Below, one piece after another: positions 19,482-28,246 of a stretch of DNA of 64,000 nucleotides (positions are counted from its first letter, which is position 1; each line of letters begins with the position of its first letter). The stretch lies in assembly GCF_000755285.1 (NCBI RefSeq), contig NZ_BBMK01000001.1:248001-312000 (forward strand), written 5' to 3'. This stretch comes from Nonlabens ulvanivorans (lineage in GTDB: Bacteria; Bacteroidota; Bacteroidia; Flavobacteriales; Flavobacteriaceae). The translations under genes were made by a program, and so were the position numbers. The notes beneath the pieces are model-generated. The model did no database searches. It was not told the DNA's origin and saw nothing but the letters and a program-made list of their open reading frames with translations.

Positions 19482-20600
19482 TTAAAACTGTATCGTTCCT
19501 TTTAAATAAATTAAAGATGCTGTACTTTTTGAAGTGTCATCTTGAAAGATAGTGTCCATGGGTAAAACTCCCATTATAAATTGATTCTCACTAATCCAGA
19601 AAAATTCTCCTGCCGGAATCCAGCTCGTAAAACTTATAAAATAATCTTGAGGTATGGTCTCCACATCAAATTCTCTAATTGAGAATTGAATCGTGTTTGC
19701 AAACACATTAAAATACTCACTAATTAAGTACTCACCACGTGGTGAAATCTCAGGAAAGCCATTTGATAGCATTGTTCTTTTTCCTGTAGTTCGGTTAACC
19801 ATAATTACTTCAGCATCTTCTGCAAATCCTGATATCAAATAACTATCGAGTTCATCAATTTGACCATAATACTCGGTTTTTGAAGCCCATTCTCCTGTGT
19901 GATCTTTTATTAAAATAGAGTCTTTTCCACCGTCTAAGGGCAAATAATATTGTTCCCATTCTACAGGTCTGTATTCATATTCTAATTTGAATTTCTTAGG
20001 CTGCCACTTGGTATCCACCGTGTAATTACCTGTCAATTTTTGATTGATATAGTTTTCTTTATTGATAATTTCAAACTGAATCACATCTTTGAGTGCTTCT
20101 TGAGCCGCAGGATTATTTTCATACCGCACATCACATTGCTGACCTGTTTCCCACATTTCTCTCCTAGATGAAACTCCTGAGGTGATACCATGGCCATCGT
20201 GAGCAGAAACATTTACTAGTTCTACAAAATTATAAATACTCGCTCGCGGAATTGAATTTAGATGTTGAGATAGAAAAACATCAAACACATACATTTTCTG
20301 TTCATAATCAAACTGATAATCATAAAAAGTAGGGGGGGCTACAAGAACCCATTGCCCATACTTTTTCTGACCATTATCTATTATATGGGTTTTACCTGTT
20401 GACGGAACATTTTCTATAACCTTAAGTTGAGTTCCATAGGGTAATTTTTGTACTACTTCATAATCTGTTCCTGGACCAGAGCGTAGGTTGAGTCCACTTT
20501 GTGCATTGATAAAATAACAGGTGTCTGGTTTTAATTGCGCTTTTGCGAAAGCAGAATACAAAAGAACCACTATAAAAAGAATATTTGAGATTGCTTTCAT
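19482..20600 (-). CDS. Exported SH3b-domain protein, paralogue A
   Basis: This 372-residue protein has a signal peptide ending SAFAKAQ, encoded by a palindrome copy. An SH3b domain follows (about 28-95; SGLNLRSGPGTDYEVVQKLPYGTQLKV), then a long unassigned C-terminal region. The architecture matches the next gene downstream, 2 bp away. Both have a Gly-rich SH3 core and a W(V/I)xV segment. The C-terminal halves have drifted, so the duplication is probably old. A G7 run at 20332-20338 encodes two Pro codons (VAPPTFY) in frame. The function is unknown. Confidence 0.7.
   Translation of the reverse strand: MKAISNILFIVVLLYSAFAKAQLKPDTCYFINAQSGLNLRSGPGTDYEVVQKLPYGTQLKVIENVPSTGKTHIIDNGQKKYGQWVLVAPPTFYDYQFDYEQKMYVFDVFLSQHLNSIPRASIYNFVELVNVSAHDGHGITSGVSSRREMWETGQQCDVRYENNPAAQEALKDVIQFEIINKENYINQKLTGNYTVDTKWQPKKFKLEYEYRPVEWEQYYLPLDGGKDSILIKDHTGEWASKTEYYGQIDELDSYLISGFAEDAEVIMVNRTTGKRTMLSNGFPEISPRGEYLISEYFNVFANTIQFSIREFDVETIPQDYFISFTSWIPAGEFFWISENQFIMGVLPMDTIFQDDTSKSTASLIYLKGTIQF
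20538..20553. repeat. 16-bp palindrome variant (signal peptide of SH3 protein A)
   Basis: CGCTTTTGCGAAAGCA, two mismatches, encodes AFAKA at the signal-peptide end. Confidence 0.8.
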
Positions 20601-20633
20601 AGTGGTTCTATTATCAATTATCAGACCTAAAGG

Positions 20634-21767
20634 TTATCTATTCACAAACTCTAAAACATGATCTGTTATATACTTAATTTGCTCATCGTCTAGTTCTGTG
20701 TGCATAGGTAACGAAATACACTCTTTAACTAGTTGATTGGTCACTTTAAAATCGTCTTCATTATAGCGGTCATCTGCATATGCTTTTTGAAGGTGCAAAG
20801 GTATCGGATAATAAACACCACATGGAATATCGTTTGCCTGTAAATGCTTCACCAGTTCATCACGGTTGGCATCTTTAATCACCAATGTGTATTGATGAAA
20901 TACGTGACAATCACAACTGTCACAAACTAGTGGTGTGATAATTTTGGTATTGCTAGCAAATGCTGCTGTGTATTTTCTTGCAGCATCTCTACGTGCATTG
21001 TTATAACTATCTAGGTGAGGTAGCTTTGCCCTTAAAATAGTGGCTTGCATAGAATCTAAACGTGAGTTTACACCTACCACATCGTGATGATAGCGTTCAT
21101 ACATACCATGATTTACAACACCTCTAATAGTGTGTGCTAGATCATCATCATTTGTAAAAATAGCTCCACCGTCACCATAACATCCCAAGTTCTTAGAAGG
21201 GAAAAAAGATGTTGTCCCTACATGTCCAATGGTACCTGTTTTAGATTTAGAACCGTCGCTATGCATGTAACTAGAACCTATTCCTTGAGCGTTATCTTCA
21301 ATGACATAAAGGTTATGCTCTTTTGCTATGGCCATAATTTCATCCATATTTGCTGCCAGTCCAAATAAGTGTACTGGAACAATAGCTTTAGTTTTAGGAG
21401 TAATTGCTTTTCTTACCGCTTCAGTATCTATATTAAAATCAAACGGATTCACATCGACAAGAACTGGAGTTAAATTAAGTAAAGCGATTACCTCTACCGT
21501 TGCAGCAAAAGTAAAATCAGTAGTGATTACTTCATCACCTGGTTGCAAACCTAGACCCATCATTGCAATTTGAAGTGCATCAGTACCGTTTGCGCATGGA
21601 ATAACATGTTTAACATCTAGATAATCCTCTAGTTCTTTTTGAAAAGCATGGACTTCTGGTCCATTGATGAAAGCTGTTGATTCTATAACGCTCATCACGC
21701 CATTATTAACTTGATCTTTTATTTTTTCGTACTGACCTTTAAGGTCAACCATCTGAATTTTACGCAT
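20634..21767 (-). CDS. DegT/DnrJ/EryC1/StrS-family sugar aminotransferase
   Basis: A 377-residue PLP-dependent aminotransferase for nucleotide-sugar intermediates. The family landmarks are PCANGTDALQIAMMGLGLQPGDEVITT (PLP phosphate site, about 58-84), VIEDNAQGIGS (cofactor Asp, about 155-165) and SFFPSKNLGCYGDGGA (Lys forming the Schiff base, about 191), then the dimer segment GVNSRLDSMQA. It probably supplies an amino sugar for surface polysaccharide or LPS. The divergent neighbour is KDO transferase. The exact sugar cannot be told from sequence. Confidence 0.88.
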   Translation of the reverse strand: MRKIQMVDLKGQYEKIKDQVNNGVMSVIESTAFINGPEVHAFQKELEDYLDVKHVIPCANGTDALQIAMMGLGLQPGDEVITTDFTFAATVEVIALLNLTPVLVDVNPFDFNIDTEAVRKAITPKTKAIVPVHLFGLAANMDEIMAIAKEHNLYVIEDNAQGIGSSYMHSDGSKSKTGTIGHVGTTSFFPSKNLGCYGDGGAIFTNDDDLAHTIRGVVNHGMYERYHHDVVGVNSRLDSMQATILRAKLPHLDSYNNARRDAARKYTAAFASNTKIITPLVCDSCDCHVFHQYTLVIKDANRDELVKHLQANDIPCGVYYPIPLHLQKAYADDRYNEDDFKVTNQLVKECISLPMHTELDDEQIKYITDHVLEFVNR

Positions 21768-21883
21768 TTAAGAAAGATATTAGTATCACCACGGCTGTTG
21801 TGATGAGTCTTGTAAAAATACGTAATAATCATGGGTCTTCCCAAGCGTAATTTTTATGTTATTTTTGATTAAAACCTATCGGA

Positions 21884-23170
21884 TTGAAATTTTTATACGA
21901 CAGTGTCATCACCATTATCAAAGCCCTATTACCCATTGCTGGCGTTTTTAATAAAAAACTTCAACTAGGTGCTAGAGGTCGCGCTCGTGCTTGGGATATT
22001 TTAGACCAAAGCATTAAGAAAACAATGCCCAAAATCTGGGTACATGCTGCTAGCTTAGGTGAGTTTGAACAAATAGTTCCTATATTAGAAAAATTAAATA
22101 GAGAAAATTATCAAATTGTTCTAACTTTCTTTTCACCAAGTGGTTATGAAAATAAGAATAACACATCATTAGCAGATACCGTTTGTTACCTGCCAATAGA
22201 CACTACTGCAAATGCTTCAAAATTCATAGAAATTGTAGAGCCTTCACTAGCCATTATGGTAAAATATGAATTCTGGCCGAATTACTTAAAAGAACTTAAT
22301 AACCGAAATGTTGAAACAATTTTAGTAAGCGGAGTTTTTAGAGAAAATATGTCGTTCAATAAATGGTATGGAAGCTGGATGACTAAATATCTAAAAGCAA
22401 TAAATCACTTCTTTTTACAAAATGAAGATTCCTATAGGGAACTTAACCGATTAGGTTATAACAATGCCAGTGTTAGCGGTGATACTCGATTTGATCGTGC
22501 GAGTCATCTCATTGAACGAGATAATCATCTGGACTTCTTAGATAAGTTTATAGGTGATAAAAAATGTCTAGTAATAGGTAGTAGCTGGCCAGAAGACATT
22601 CAAGTGCTACAGAAATGGCTCAGAGAAAACTATGAATCAGGTGACTGTAAAATTGTGATTGCACCTCATGAGATAGAAATTAGTAAAATAGAAACACTTC
22701 AACACCAGCTTGATGATGAAACTATATTATGGTCTTCCTTAAAACGAAACCAAAAGACCTTAACTTCCAAAAGTGTGGCTCATTTACAACAAAGCAATAT
22801 ATTGATTCTAGACACCATCGGATTATTGACTAAGACTTATAGTTATGCTAGTATAGCATATGTAGGTGGTGCTATGGGGACGAGTGGTCTTCATAATATT
22901 CTAGAAGCTGCTACCTATGGTGTACCGGTTATCATAGGTAAGCATTATGAAAAATTTCCTGAAGCTGGTAAATTAGAAGATCTAGGCGGATTATTTTCAG
23001 TATCAACGCCTGACGAGTTTATGGAAATTATGGATCAACTTCTTACGGATGATTTTCTATGTGATAAAACTGGAATGATTTGTGGACACTGGATTAATAG
23101 TAACACAGGTGCTACTCGAGAAGTGCTTAATTATTTAAAACAAATTGATGAAAAACTGGTTATTTCTTAG
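21884..23170 (+). CDS. kdtA: 3-deoxy-D-manno-octulosonic acid transferase
   Basis: This 428-residue inner-membrane-associated glycosyltransferase attaches KDO to lipid A (also called waaA). It has an N-terminal hydrophobic anchor (about 4-20), then the GT30 motifs IWVHAASLGEFEQ (about 46-58), MVKYEFWPNY, SGVFRENM, and in the C-terminal half AYVGGAMGTSGLHNILEAATYGVPVIIG, the donor-binding region. The start is a TTG at 21884, giving MKFLYDSVITI. No ATG start is available in this frame nearby. The next gene begins inside its 3' end, so translation is probably coupled. Confidence 0.9.
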   Translation: MKFLYDSVITIIKALLPIAGVFNKKLQLGARGRARAWDILDQSIKKTMPKIWVHAASLGEFEQIVPILEKLNRENYQIVLTFFSPSGYENKNNTSLADTVCYLPIDTTANASKFIEIVEPSLAIMVKYEFWPNYLKELNNRNVETILVSGVFRENMSFNKWYGSWMTKYLKAINHFFLQNEDSYRELNRLGYNNASVSGDTRFDRASHLIERDNHLDFLDKFIGDKKCLVIGSSWPEDIQVLQKWLRENYESGDCKIVIAPHEIEISKIETLQHQLDDETILWSSLKRNQKTLTSKSVAHLQQSNILILDTIGLLTKTYSYASIAYVGGAMGTSGLHNILEAATYGVPVIIGKHYEKFPEAGKLEDLGGLFSVSTPDEFMEIMDQLLTDDFLCDKTGMICGHWINSNTGATREVLNYLKQIDEKLVIS

Positions 23171-24119
23171 TGTCCTTATATGCTCTCTGATAACAACAGC
23201 TCAAGATATTACAATCAGAGATGCTACTTCTAAAAAAGGAGTTCCATTTGCGACAATTAGCTTTGGAAACGGTAAAGGAACTTTTGCAGATGATGATGGT
23301 ATTTTCAGATTTACTAAGAAGCTTTATAAGGACGTAGATTCTCTTTACATATCATCTATAGGCTATCAAGACTTAACTGTTGCGGCAAACCTCGTGAGTA
23401 CTGAAATATTATTGACTCAAGAAGCAGATCAATTAGAGGCTGTTATGCTTAGTGCTGAACTTAATGGAAAGTTCAAAAAGAAAAAACAGAAAGCCATAGC
23501 GCATGATAATTACTTTAATTGCTGGTTACCAACAGTAGAATCAGAAATCGCTGTACGCTTTGATAGGATTGACAATCAACCTACACGTATATCACAATTA
23601 CAATTCCCTATTGTAAAGGAAGAAAGTCAAGTTAGTAAAAAAGGGAAATTAAGGGCCTTTTCTACTATGGTAAGAATTATGTTTTATGATGTTGAAAATG
23701 GACAGCCGTCGCAAAAATCTTTTTATCCTAGCATGACCTATGTCATTACTGAAAAATCAGATGATATAATAGAAATAGATATCGATCATTTAAATATTAA
23801 TATTCCTAAAAATGGAATATTTGCTGCCATACAAATTTTAGGATATACTACACCAGACGGTAAATTAATTAAAGCAAAAAAGTATAGAGAAATCCAGACT
23901 GTACGAGGTCTCCAAAAAGTTTCTACCACCTATAGACCTTTATTACCATTTACTAATGAGATGGAAGGAAAGCAAACCTGGGTAAGACGTATTTTTTATA
24001 ATAATAAAAAATGGGTTCCCTTTGATCTTAATTATAATCCAAACTCATCTCTAGTGCGCAGTGGACACGATAATTATGGTATCGGTGCAGAGTTTAAGGT
24101 GTTTTATAAAGAAGATTAA
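23148..24119 (+). CDS. Exported CarboxypepD_reg-like protein
   Basis: About 323 residues. The signal peptide (NWLFLSVLICSLITTAQ) is followed by a CarboxypepD_reg-like beta-sandwich (about 20-95; ITIRDATSKKGVPFATISF) and a mixed region of about 220 residues without a recognised domain. The ATG at 23148 is preferred over a TTG one codon earlier and overlaps the kdtA stop by 23 bp. Such proteins are usually envelope-associated in Bacteroidota. The function is unknown, but the coupling to kdtA hints at an envelope role. Confidence 0.7.
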   Translation: MKNWLFLSVLICSLITTAQDITIRDATSKKGVPFATISFGNGKGTFADDDGIFRFTKKLYKDVDSLYISSIGYQDLTVAANLVSTEILLTQEADQLEAVMLSAELNGKFKKKKQKAIAHDNYFNCWLPTVESEIAVRFDRIDNQPTRISQLQFPIVKEESQVSKKGKLRAFSTMVRIMFYDVENGQPSQKSFYPSMTYVITEKSDDIIEIDIDHLNINIPKNGIFAAIQILGYTTPDGKLIKAKKYREIQTVRGLQKVSTTYRPLLPFTNEMEGKQTWVRRIFYNNKKWVPFDLNYNPNSSLVRSGHDNYGIGAEFKVFYKED

Positions 24120-24775
24120 ACTGTTACCGCTTTATTGAGGTAAGCTCTAAATGGCTTCATTTCTTTATAAACTTCAATACACTTTGCTTGAAAATCATCA
24201 GCTTGTACTTCCTTTTGTGTTAAATCGTGTTGAACAGCAAATGTTTTTAAGCGTAATAAATCGATATGCTCATGATCTTGAGAGTATCCTTTAGGCGCTG
24301 TTTTTAAAGAATCCCCATCGTTAATAATATTGAAAGTTTTTTTAAAAGACTTTTTATTTAATATCCTTTTATAGTCTTCTCCATTATAATCTATAGCATC
24401 TCTTAATGAGCTAAGAATTTCTTTTTTGGGTTTATAGAACCCACCAGCGATAAAAGATTCTTGTGTCCCTAAGTGTATATAAAAATCACCTTGCTTCCCA
24501 CTTGCTGCTAGGTCCATTCCTGCACCAAAATGGTCTTTGTAAACAGGTTTATTAGGGTGAAACATCAAATTATTATTAATGCGATTAATCGCCTTACGTC
24601 CTGGCGTATTATGATAATCTTGATCAACTTTGGCTAACTCAATGTTTAATTCATCTAACCATTGGATATACCAGTCACGCACCTCGTGATAGCGTGTTCT
24701 GTTCTGATCCATCCAGTCTTTGGAATTATTTTTTTGTAGGTCGCGCAAGAAATCATATAATTTATAAAAGCTCAT
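24116..24775 (-). CDS. DUF2461 family protein
   Basis: This 219-residue protein begins MSFYKLYDFLRDLQKNNSKDWMDQNRTRY, the hallmark N-terminus of the DUF2461/TIGR02453 family, and carries the FHPNKPVYKDHFGAGM and GDFYIHLG segments. The biochemical role of the family is not established. It overlaps the convergent CarboxypepD_reg gene by 4 bp and lies 83 bp downstream of the XRE-S24 repressor on the same strand, with a palindrome copy in that gap. Confidence 0.85.
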   Translation of the reverse strand: MSFYKLYDFLRDLQKNNSKDWMDQNRTRYHEVRDWYIQWLDELNIELAKVDQDYHNTPGRKAINRINNNLMFHPNKPVYKDHFGAGMDLAASGKQGDFYIHLGTQESFIAGGFYKPKKEILSSLRDAIDYNGEDYKRILNKKSFKKTFNIINDGDSLKTAPKGYSQDHEHIDLLRLKTFAVQHDLTQKEVQADDFQAKCIEVYKEMKPFRAYLNKAVTV

Positions 24776-24814
24776 TATAGATGTTCAAAAAAGTTAGTAT
24801 ACCTTTTATTAGTC

Positions 24815-24830
24815 CACTTTCGCGAAAGCG
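24815..24830. repeat. 16-bp palindrome variant (intergenic)
   Basis: CACTTTCGCGAAAGCG, one mismatch to the consensus, in the gap between the S24 repressor and DUF2461. Confidence 0.85.
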
Positions 24831-24858
24831 AATTACAGAAAAGTCCTTTTTCTTAAAT

Positions 24859-25622
24859 TTATTTTTTGAGCTGGGCTATTTCATCACGCAAACTGTCAAG
24901 TCCTTGCTTCAAAGAAATCATAGCTTCTTCTCCTTCATGTACATCTAGATCAAAGCTCAACTTTGAATTCACTTCCCACAACTCCTTGATTTCAGAAATG
25001 GATTGTTCAATGACTGGATAATCTCTATTTAAAGAAATGAGATTCACTAAGTCACTAATTTCAGACTTGCGCAATTTCTTAACCACAACAGTATCAGCGG
25101 TGACTACAACATGTATGCGGTTATCATTTGCTTGTCTTACACTTTCAACCGCTTTACCCATTACCCATTCTGCAGGTTGTAATACAGGTAACATACTATC
25201 ACCGCGTACTTGAAAAGCTCTAAAACTACCTTCCTTATACTGCGGTAAGGGAATACTAAACGCAGGCAAGTCTTGATACCAATCAGTATCTAACACGTTA
25301 CTAGCATAACCTGCACTAGCTTTTATAGGCACCATAATCATATTTTCTCGATCACTAGTGTCCATACTTATAATCTTAGGAGCTGTACTTGCAGTGGTTT
25401 CTAGATGTTTATTATAACTATTGCCATATAACCATAACGGGTTATATGAAACTGACGCAAGAGCTCGGTCACAATTTTACCGGTAATCTTCTTTTTACCG
25501 CGCTCAATATCTGCAGTTGTACTTCCTGCATCAAGCAGGTCTGCAAACTCGGATTGGGTCTTCCCTAACTCTTCCCTTACTTTTTTAAAGCGCTGTGCTT
25601 CTATAGATATCTCTTGTGCCAT
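24859..25622 (-). CDS. XRE-S24 (LexA-like) repressor, interrupted by one indel
   Basis: Reconstructed as about 254 residues. An XRE helix-turn-helix (about 10-65; REELGKTQSEFADLLDAGSTTADIERGKKKIT) is joined to an S24/LexA-type peptidase domain. The latter shows a possible cleavage site in KASAGYASN, the nucleophile Ser in VRGDSMLPVLQP and the catalytic Lys in DTVVVKKL. A short coiled-coil tail follows. Such proteins repress DNA-damage genes and self-cleave on RecA activation. RecA dependence is inferred. A base is missing near 25441-25444: restoring it joins the halves as FHINPLWLYGNSYN. The gene diverges from the SRAP gene across a region holding four palindromic boxes, so it probably represses itself and the cassette. 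Confidence 0.85.
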
Positions 25623-25626
25623 AGAA

Positions 25627-25656
25627 CAAATATAGACTTTTTAGGAATAATTCCAA
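25627..25656 (-). promoter_or_regulatory. Predicted promoter of the S24 repressor
   Basis: On the minus strand, TTG (25656-25654) and TATATTTG (25634-25627) are exactly 19 bp apart, a full match to the flavobacterial -33/-7 pattern. The -7 element ends only 4 bp before the ATG at 25622, so transcription should begin at about the start codon. Operator box 1 fills the spacer. Confidence 0.6.
25644..25654. promoter_or_regulatory. Operator box 1, GGAATAATTCC
   Basis: An 11-bp palindrome identical to box 4, lying between the -33 and -7 elements of the repressor promoter. It is likely the repressor's own binding site. Confidence 0.75.
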
Positions 25657-25666
25657 CTTTAACATG

Positions 25667-25677
25667 GGATTATTTCC
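25667..25677. promoter_or_regulatory. Operator box 2, GGATTATTTCC (degenerate)
   Basis: Matches the box consensus GGAATWATTCC at 9 of 11 positions. It lies 12 bp from box 1 and 8 bp from box 3 and is probably a weaker site. Confidence 0.5.
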
Positions 25678-25685
25678 TAGTTATT

Positions 25686-25696
25686 GGAATTATTCC
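25686..25696. promoter_or_regulatory. Operator box 3, GGAATTATTCC
   Basis: A perfect half-site pair, GGAAT and ATTCC, one base before the TATATTTG (25698-25705) that is the likely -7 element of the SRAP gene. Binding would block that promoter. Confidence 0.75.
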
Positions 25697-25697
25697 A

Positions 25698-25705
25698 TAT
25701 ATTTG
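25698..25705 (+). promoter_or_regulatory. Predicted -7 element of the SRAP gene
   Basis: TATATTTG matches TAnnTTTG and would give a leader of about 40 bp before the ATG at 25755. No good TTG is found at the usual distance, which fits a regulated promoter. Confidence 0.45.
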
Positions 25706-25728
25706 ACATGTAAAACGGAACGATTCTT

Positions 25729-25739
25729 GGAATAATTCC
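25729..25739. promoter_or_regulatory. Operator box 4, GGAATAATTCC
   Basis: Identical to box 1 and flanked by TT on the left and A on the right, as in box 3. It lies 15 bp before the SRAP start codon, downstream of its predicted -7 element. Confidence 0.75.
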
Positions 25740-25754
25740 ATAAAACAAAATATT

Positions 25755-26582
25755 ATGTGTGGAAGAGCAACTATAATAACACCGCAAGAGCAGTTAGAAA
25801 AGCGCTTTAATGCTGTCTTTAAAAACAATGTTCACTTGCCAGAGAATGTAAACATATCTGCTGGTGAGCAACTTCCTGTAATTACAAGTGATGCTCCTAG
25901 AGAGATTCAGTTGTTCACTTATGGTTTCACACCTCACTGGGCACATAAGCAAACCTATATGTTAAATGCCCGTAGTGAAGGTAGTAACAATATTGATAAT
26001 GAAGCAGATTACAAAGGAACATTAGGGATCTTTAATAAGCCTATGTTCAGACATGCCATTAAATCTCAACGATGTTTAATATTAGTAGATGCTTTTATTG
26101 AAGGTCCAAAGCAAGAGAAATTAAACAAACCATTTTTGGTATATCCTAATCGTGATCGTGGCCCATTTGCTATAGCTGGCATATATGATTCATGGCAACA
26201 TCCACTTACGGGAGAAATTCATCATACCGTAGCGATGGTTACTACAACTGCAAATAGATTGATCAACCGTATAGGTCATCATAGGTCACCAGTGATTTTA
26301 AGTAAAGAGGATGAGCAAAAATGGATTCAACCTAATTTAAATACGGCTGAAATTTCAAAACTAATAAAGCCGTTCGACTCTAAAGGATTTAATGCTTACC
26401 CTATATCTCAAAAAATTAAAAAACCTGATGCAAATGGTCTTGAATTATTAAAACCTACTGGCGAGAAATTATTTAAAGATTATGACCGCTGCTTATATGA
26501 GCGACTTAAATATGCAGAGGATCATTCATTTACTATAAGAGAAGAACGTCTGGTCGAAGGTGATCAATTCATTTTATTTTAA
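25755..26582 (+). CDS. SRAP-family DNA-protein crosslink shield (HMCES/YedK)
   Basis: This 275-residue protein begins MCGRAT. The Cys exposed as the N-terminus after Met removal is the residue that crosslinks to abasic sites in single-stranded DNA. Other family residues are seen in MLNARSEG (Asn/Arg/Glu), LVDAFIEG (acidic residue), and the His region IGHHRSPVIL. HMCES/YedK protects abasic sites at stalled forks. Its place directly behind the operator boxes and ahead of DinB and DnaE supports a damage-induced role. The next gene begins 2 bp after its stop. Confidence 0.9.
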   Translation: MCGRATIITPQEQLEKRFNAVFKNNVHLPENVNISAGEQLPVITSDAPREIQLFTYGFTPHWAHKQTYMLNARSEGSNNIDNEADYKGTLGIFNKPMFRHAIKSQRCLILVDAFIEGPKQEKLNKPFLVYPNRDRGPFAIAGIYDSWQHPLTGEIHHTVAMVTTTANRLINRIGHHRSPVILSKEDEQKWIQPNLNTAEISKLIKPFDSKGFNAYPISQKIKKPDANGLELLKPTGEKLFKDYDRCLYERLKYAEDHSFTIREERLVEGDQFILF

Positions 26583-26584
26583 AA

Positions 26585-26881
26585 ATGTATCAGGACATGA
26601 ACATAGAACTCATAAAAATAGAGCTGACACAACGAGTAGAACAACTTATGGTGTCAAGAAAAGCAGGACAACAAGCAACTATGAAGGTAGTTTACAAAGT
26701 AAAATCTTGGTCTGATAAAATAGCCGAAACAGAGGACCTTATCCATAAAGTATATCATACACTAAATGAAGTACTGTCTCAAAATGGTATTCATTTTAAA
26801 AATGAAATTGAAAAAGAAGGTTTTGTAAGTTTTATGGAGCCTACAGTAAATGATCTCGTTATTAAAAATATGGCAGATTAA
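26585..26881 (+). CDS. 98-residue orphan in the repair cassette
   Basis: A hypothetical protein starting MYQDMNIELIKIELTQRVEQLM; an internal Met at residue 5 is an alternative start. It is soluble and mostly helical by eye, with a basic N-terminal half (SRKAGQQATMKVVYKVK) and an acidic C-terminal half. No motif is recognised. It begins 2 bp after SRAP, is closed by a terminator at 26918-26950 and lies before dinB, so it probably shares the SRAP transcript and works in damage tolerance. That role rests on position alone. Confidence 0.65.
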   Translation: MYQDMNIELIKIELTQRVEQLMVSRKAGQQATMKVVYKVKSWSDKIAETEDLIHKVYHTLNEVLSQNGIHFKNEIEKEGFVSFMEPTVNDLVIKNMAD

Positions 26882-26917
26882 TTAAACTGTAGTACATAAA
26901 AAAATGAGTTACTCTAT

Positions 26918-26950
26918 AAACCTCACAGGAAAAATCCTGTGAGGTTTTTT
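26918..26950 (+). terminator. Rho-independent terminator
   Basis: AAACCTCACAGG, a short loop, CCTGTGAGGTTT and a T-run form a strong stem after the 98-residue gene. It splits the cassette into SRAP-orphan and dinB-dnaE units, or it attenuates read-through. Confidence 0.92.
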
Positions 26951-27019
26951 GACCACTTGTTTTAAGGAATACGCAATTGTAGCGGTTATAACATTTCAAA
27001 CAATAAATACTAAAAAACC

Positions 27020-28236
27020 ATGAGAGGTAAACAAATCCTACATCTAGATCTTGACACTTTCTATGTCTCTGTAGAGAGAAAGATGGATGCTCGCCTTACA
27101 AATCGTCCGATATTAGTCGGTGGAACTAGCGATCGTGGCGTTGTAGCAGCATGTAGTTATGAAACTAGAGGTTATGGTGTACATAGTGGTATGTCCATGA
27201 AACTAGCAAAACAACTGTGCCCAGAAGCTGTGGTGATAAGAGGTAACGCTGGTATTTATTCAAAACACTCTGATGAAGTCACTGAAATTATCAAACAAGA
27301 AACTCCGCTTTTTGAAAAATCTAGTATTGATGAGTTCTATGCAGACCTATCCGGAACAGATCGTTTTTATGGCTGTTATAAACTAGCAACAGCAATACGT
27401 GAAAAAATCATTAAGGAAACCGGATTACCTATATCTTTTGGATTATCTACAAATAAAGTCGTTTCAAAAATTGCAACTGGCGAGGCAAAGCCTAATAGTC
27501 AACTTATGATTTCTGAAGGGACAGAAAAACTTTTTATAGCACCACTTTCTATAAAAAGATACCACAAGTAGGTGATAAAACATATCAAACGCTACGACAT
27601 TTAGGTATAAAACGCATCCATACAATTCAAGAGATGCCTGAAGAAATGATGATTAATGTACTAGGTAAAAACGGCAGGATGATATGGCAACGTGCACAAG
27701 GGATAGATAATAGACCTGTAGTTGCGTTTAATGAACGTAAGTCTATCAGTACAGAGCGTACTTTTGACCGCGACACAATTGATATCAAAAAACTTAAATC
27801 AATTCTGATTGCCATGACTGAAAATCTCGCCTTTCAATTAAGACGTGGCGATAAATTAACTGGTTGTATTAATGTTAAAATAAAATACTCTGACTTTAAT
27901 ACGTACACTAAACAAATGCGCATCTCTTACTGTAGCGCAGATCACATCTTGATACCTCACATATTAGAAATCTTTGAAAAACTCTACAATCGTAGATTAT
28001 TGATAAGATTAATAGGGATAAAGTTCTCTCACATTGTTAACGGTCATTATCAAATTAACCTCTTTGACGATAATGAAACCTCCATGAATTTATATAAAGC
28101 ATTAGATAAAATAAGAGAAAAATATGGCGACAGAACTGTTATGAGAGCAGCAGGAATGGAATCAAAAACAATAGGCAGAATGTTAAACCCATTTAATGGG
28201 CTACCACCAGTAGTCCTAGCACACCGTAAACAATAA
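27020..28236 (+). CDS. dinB: Y-family DNA polymerase IV-like (DinB), interrupted by one indel
   Basis: Reconstructed as about 405 residues. The start MRGKQILHLDLDTFYVSVERKM carries the first catalytic Asp residues (about 9-11). SSIDEFYADLSG has the second metal site (Asp-Glu), and PISFGLSTNKVVSKIAT matches the palm and thumb. A helix-hairpin-helix and little-finger domain follow. It copies past damaged bases with low fidelity. One A is missing from the A5 run at 27553-27557; with it the protein reads LSIKKIPQVGDKTYQTL. The stop is 10 bp before the dnaE-like gene. This pairing of a Y-family and a small C-family polymerase recalls ImuB/ImuC mutagenesis cassettes. Confidence 0.88.
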
Positions 28237-28246
28237 AAAACTCAAC

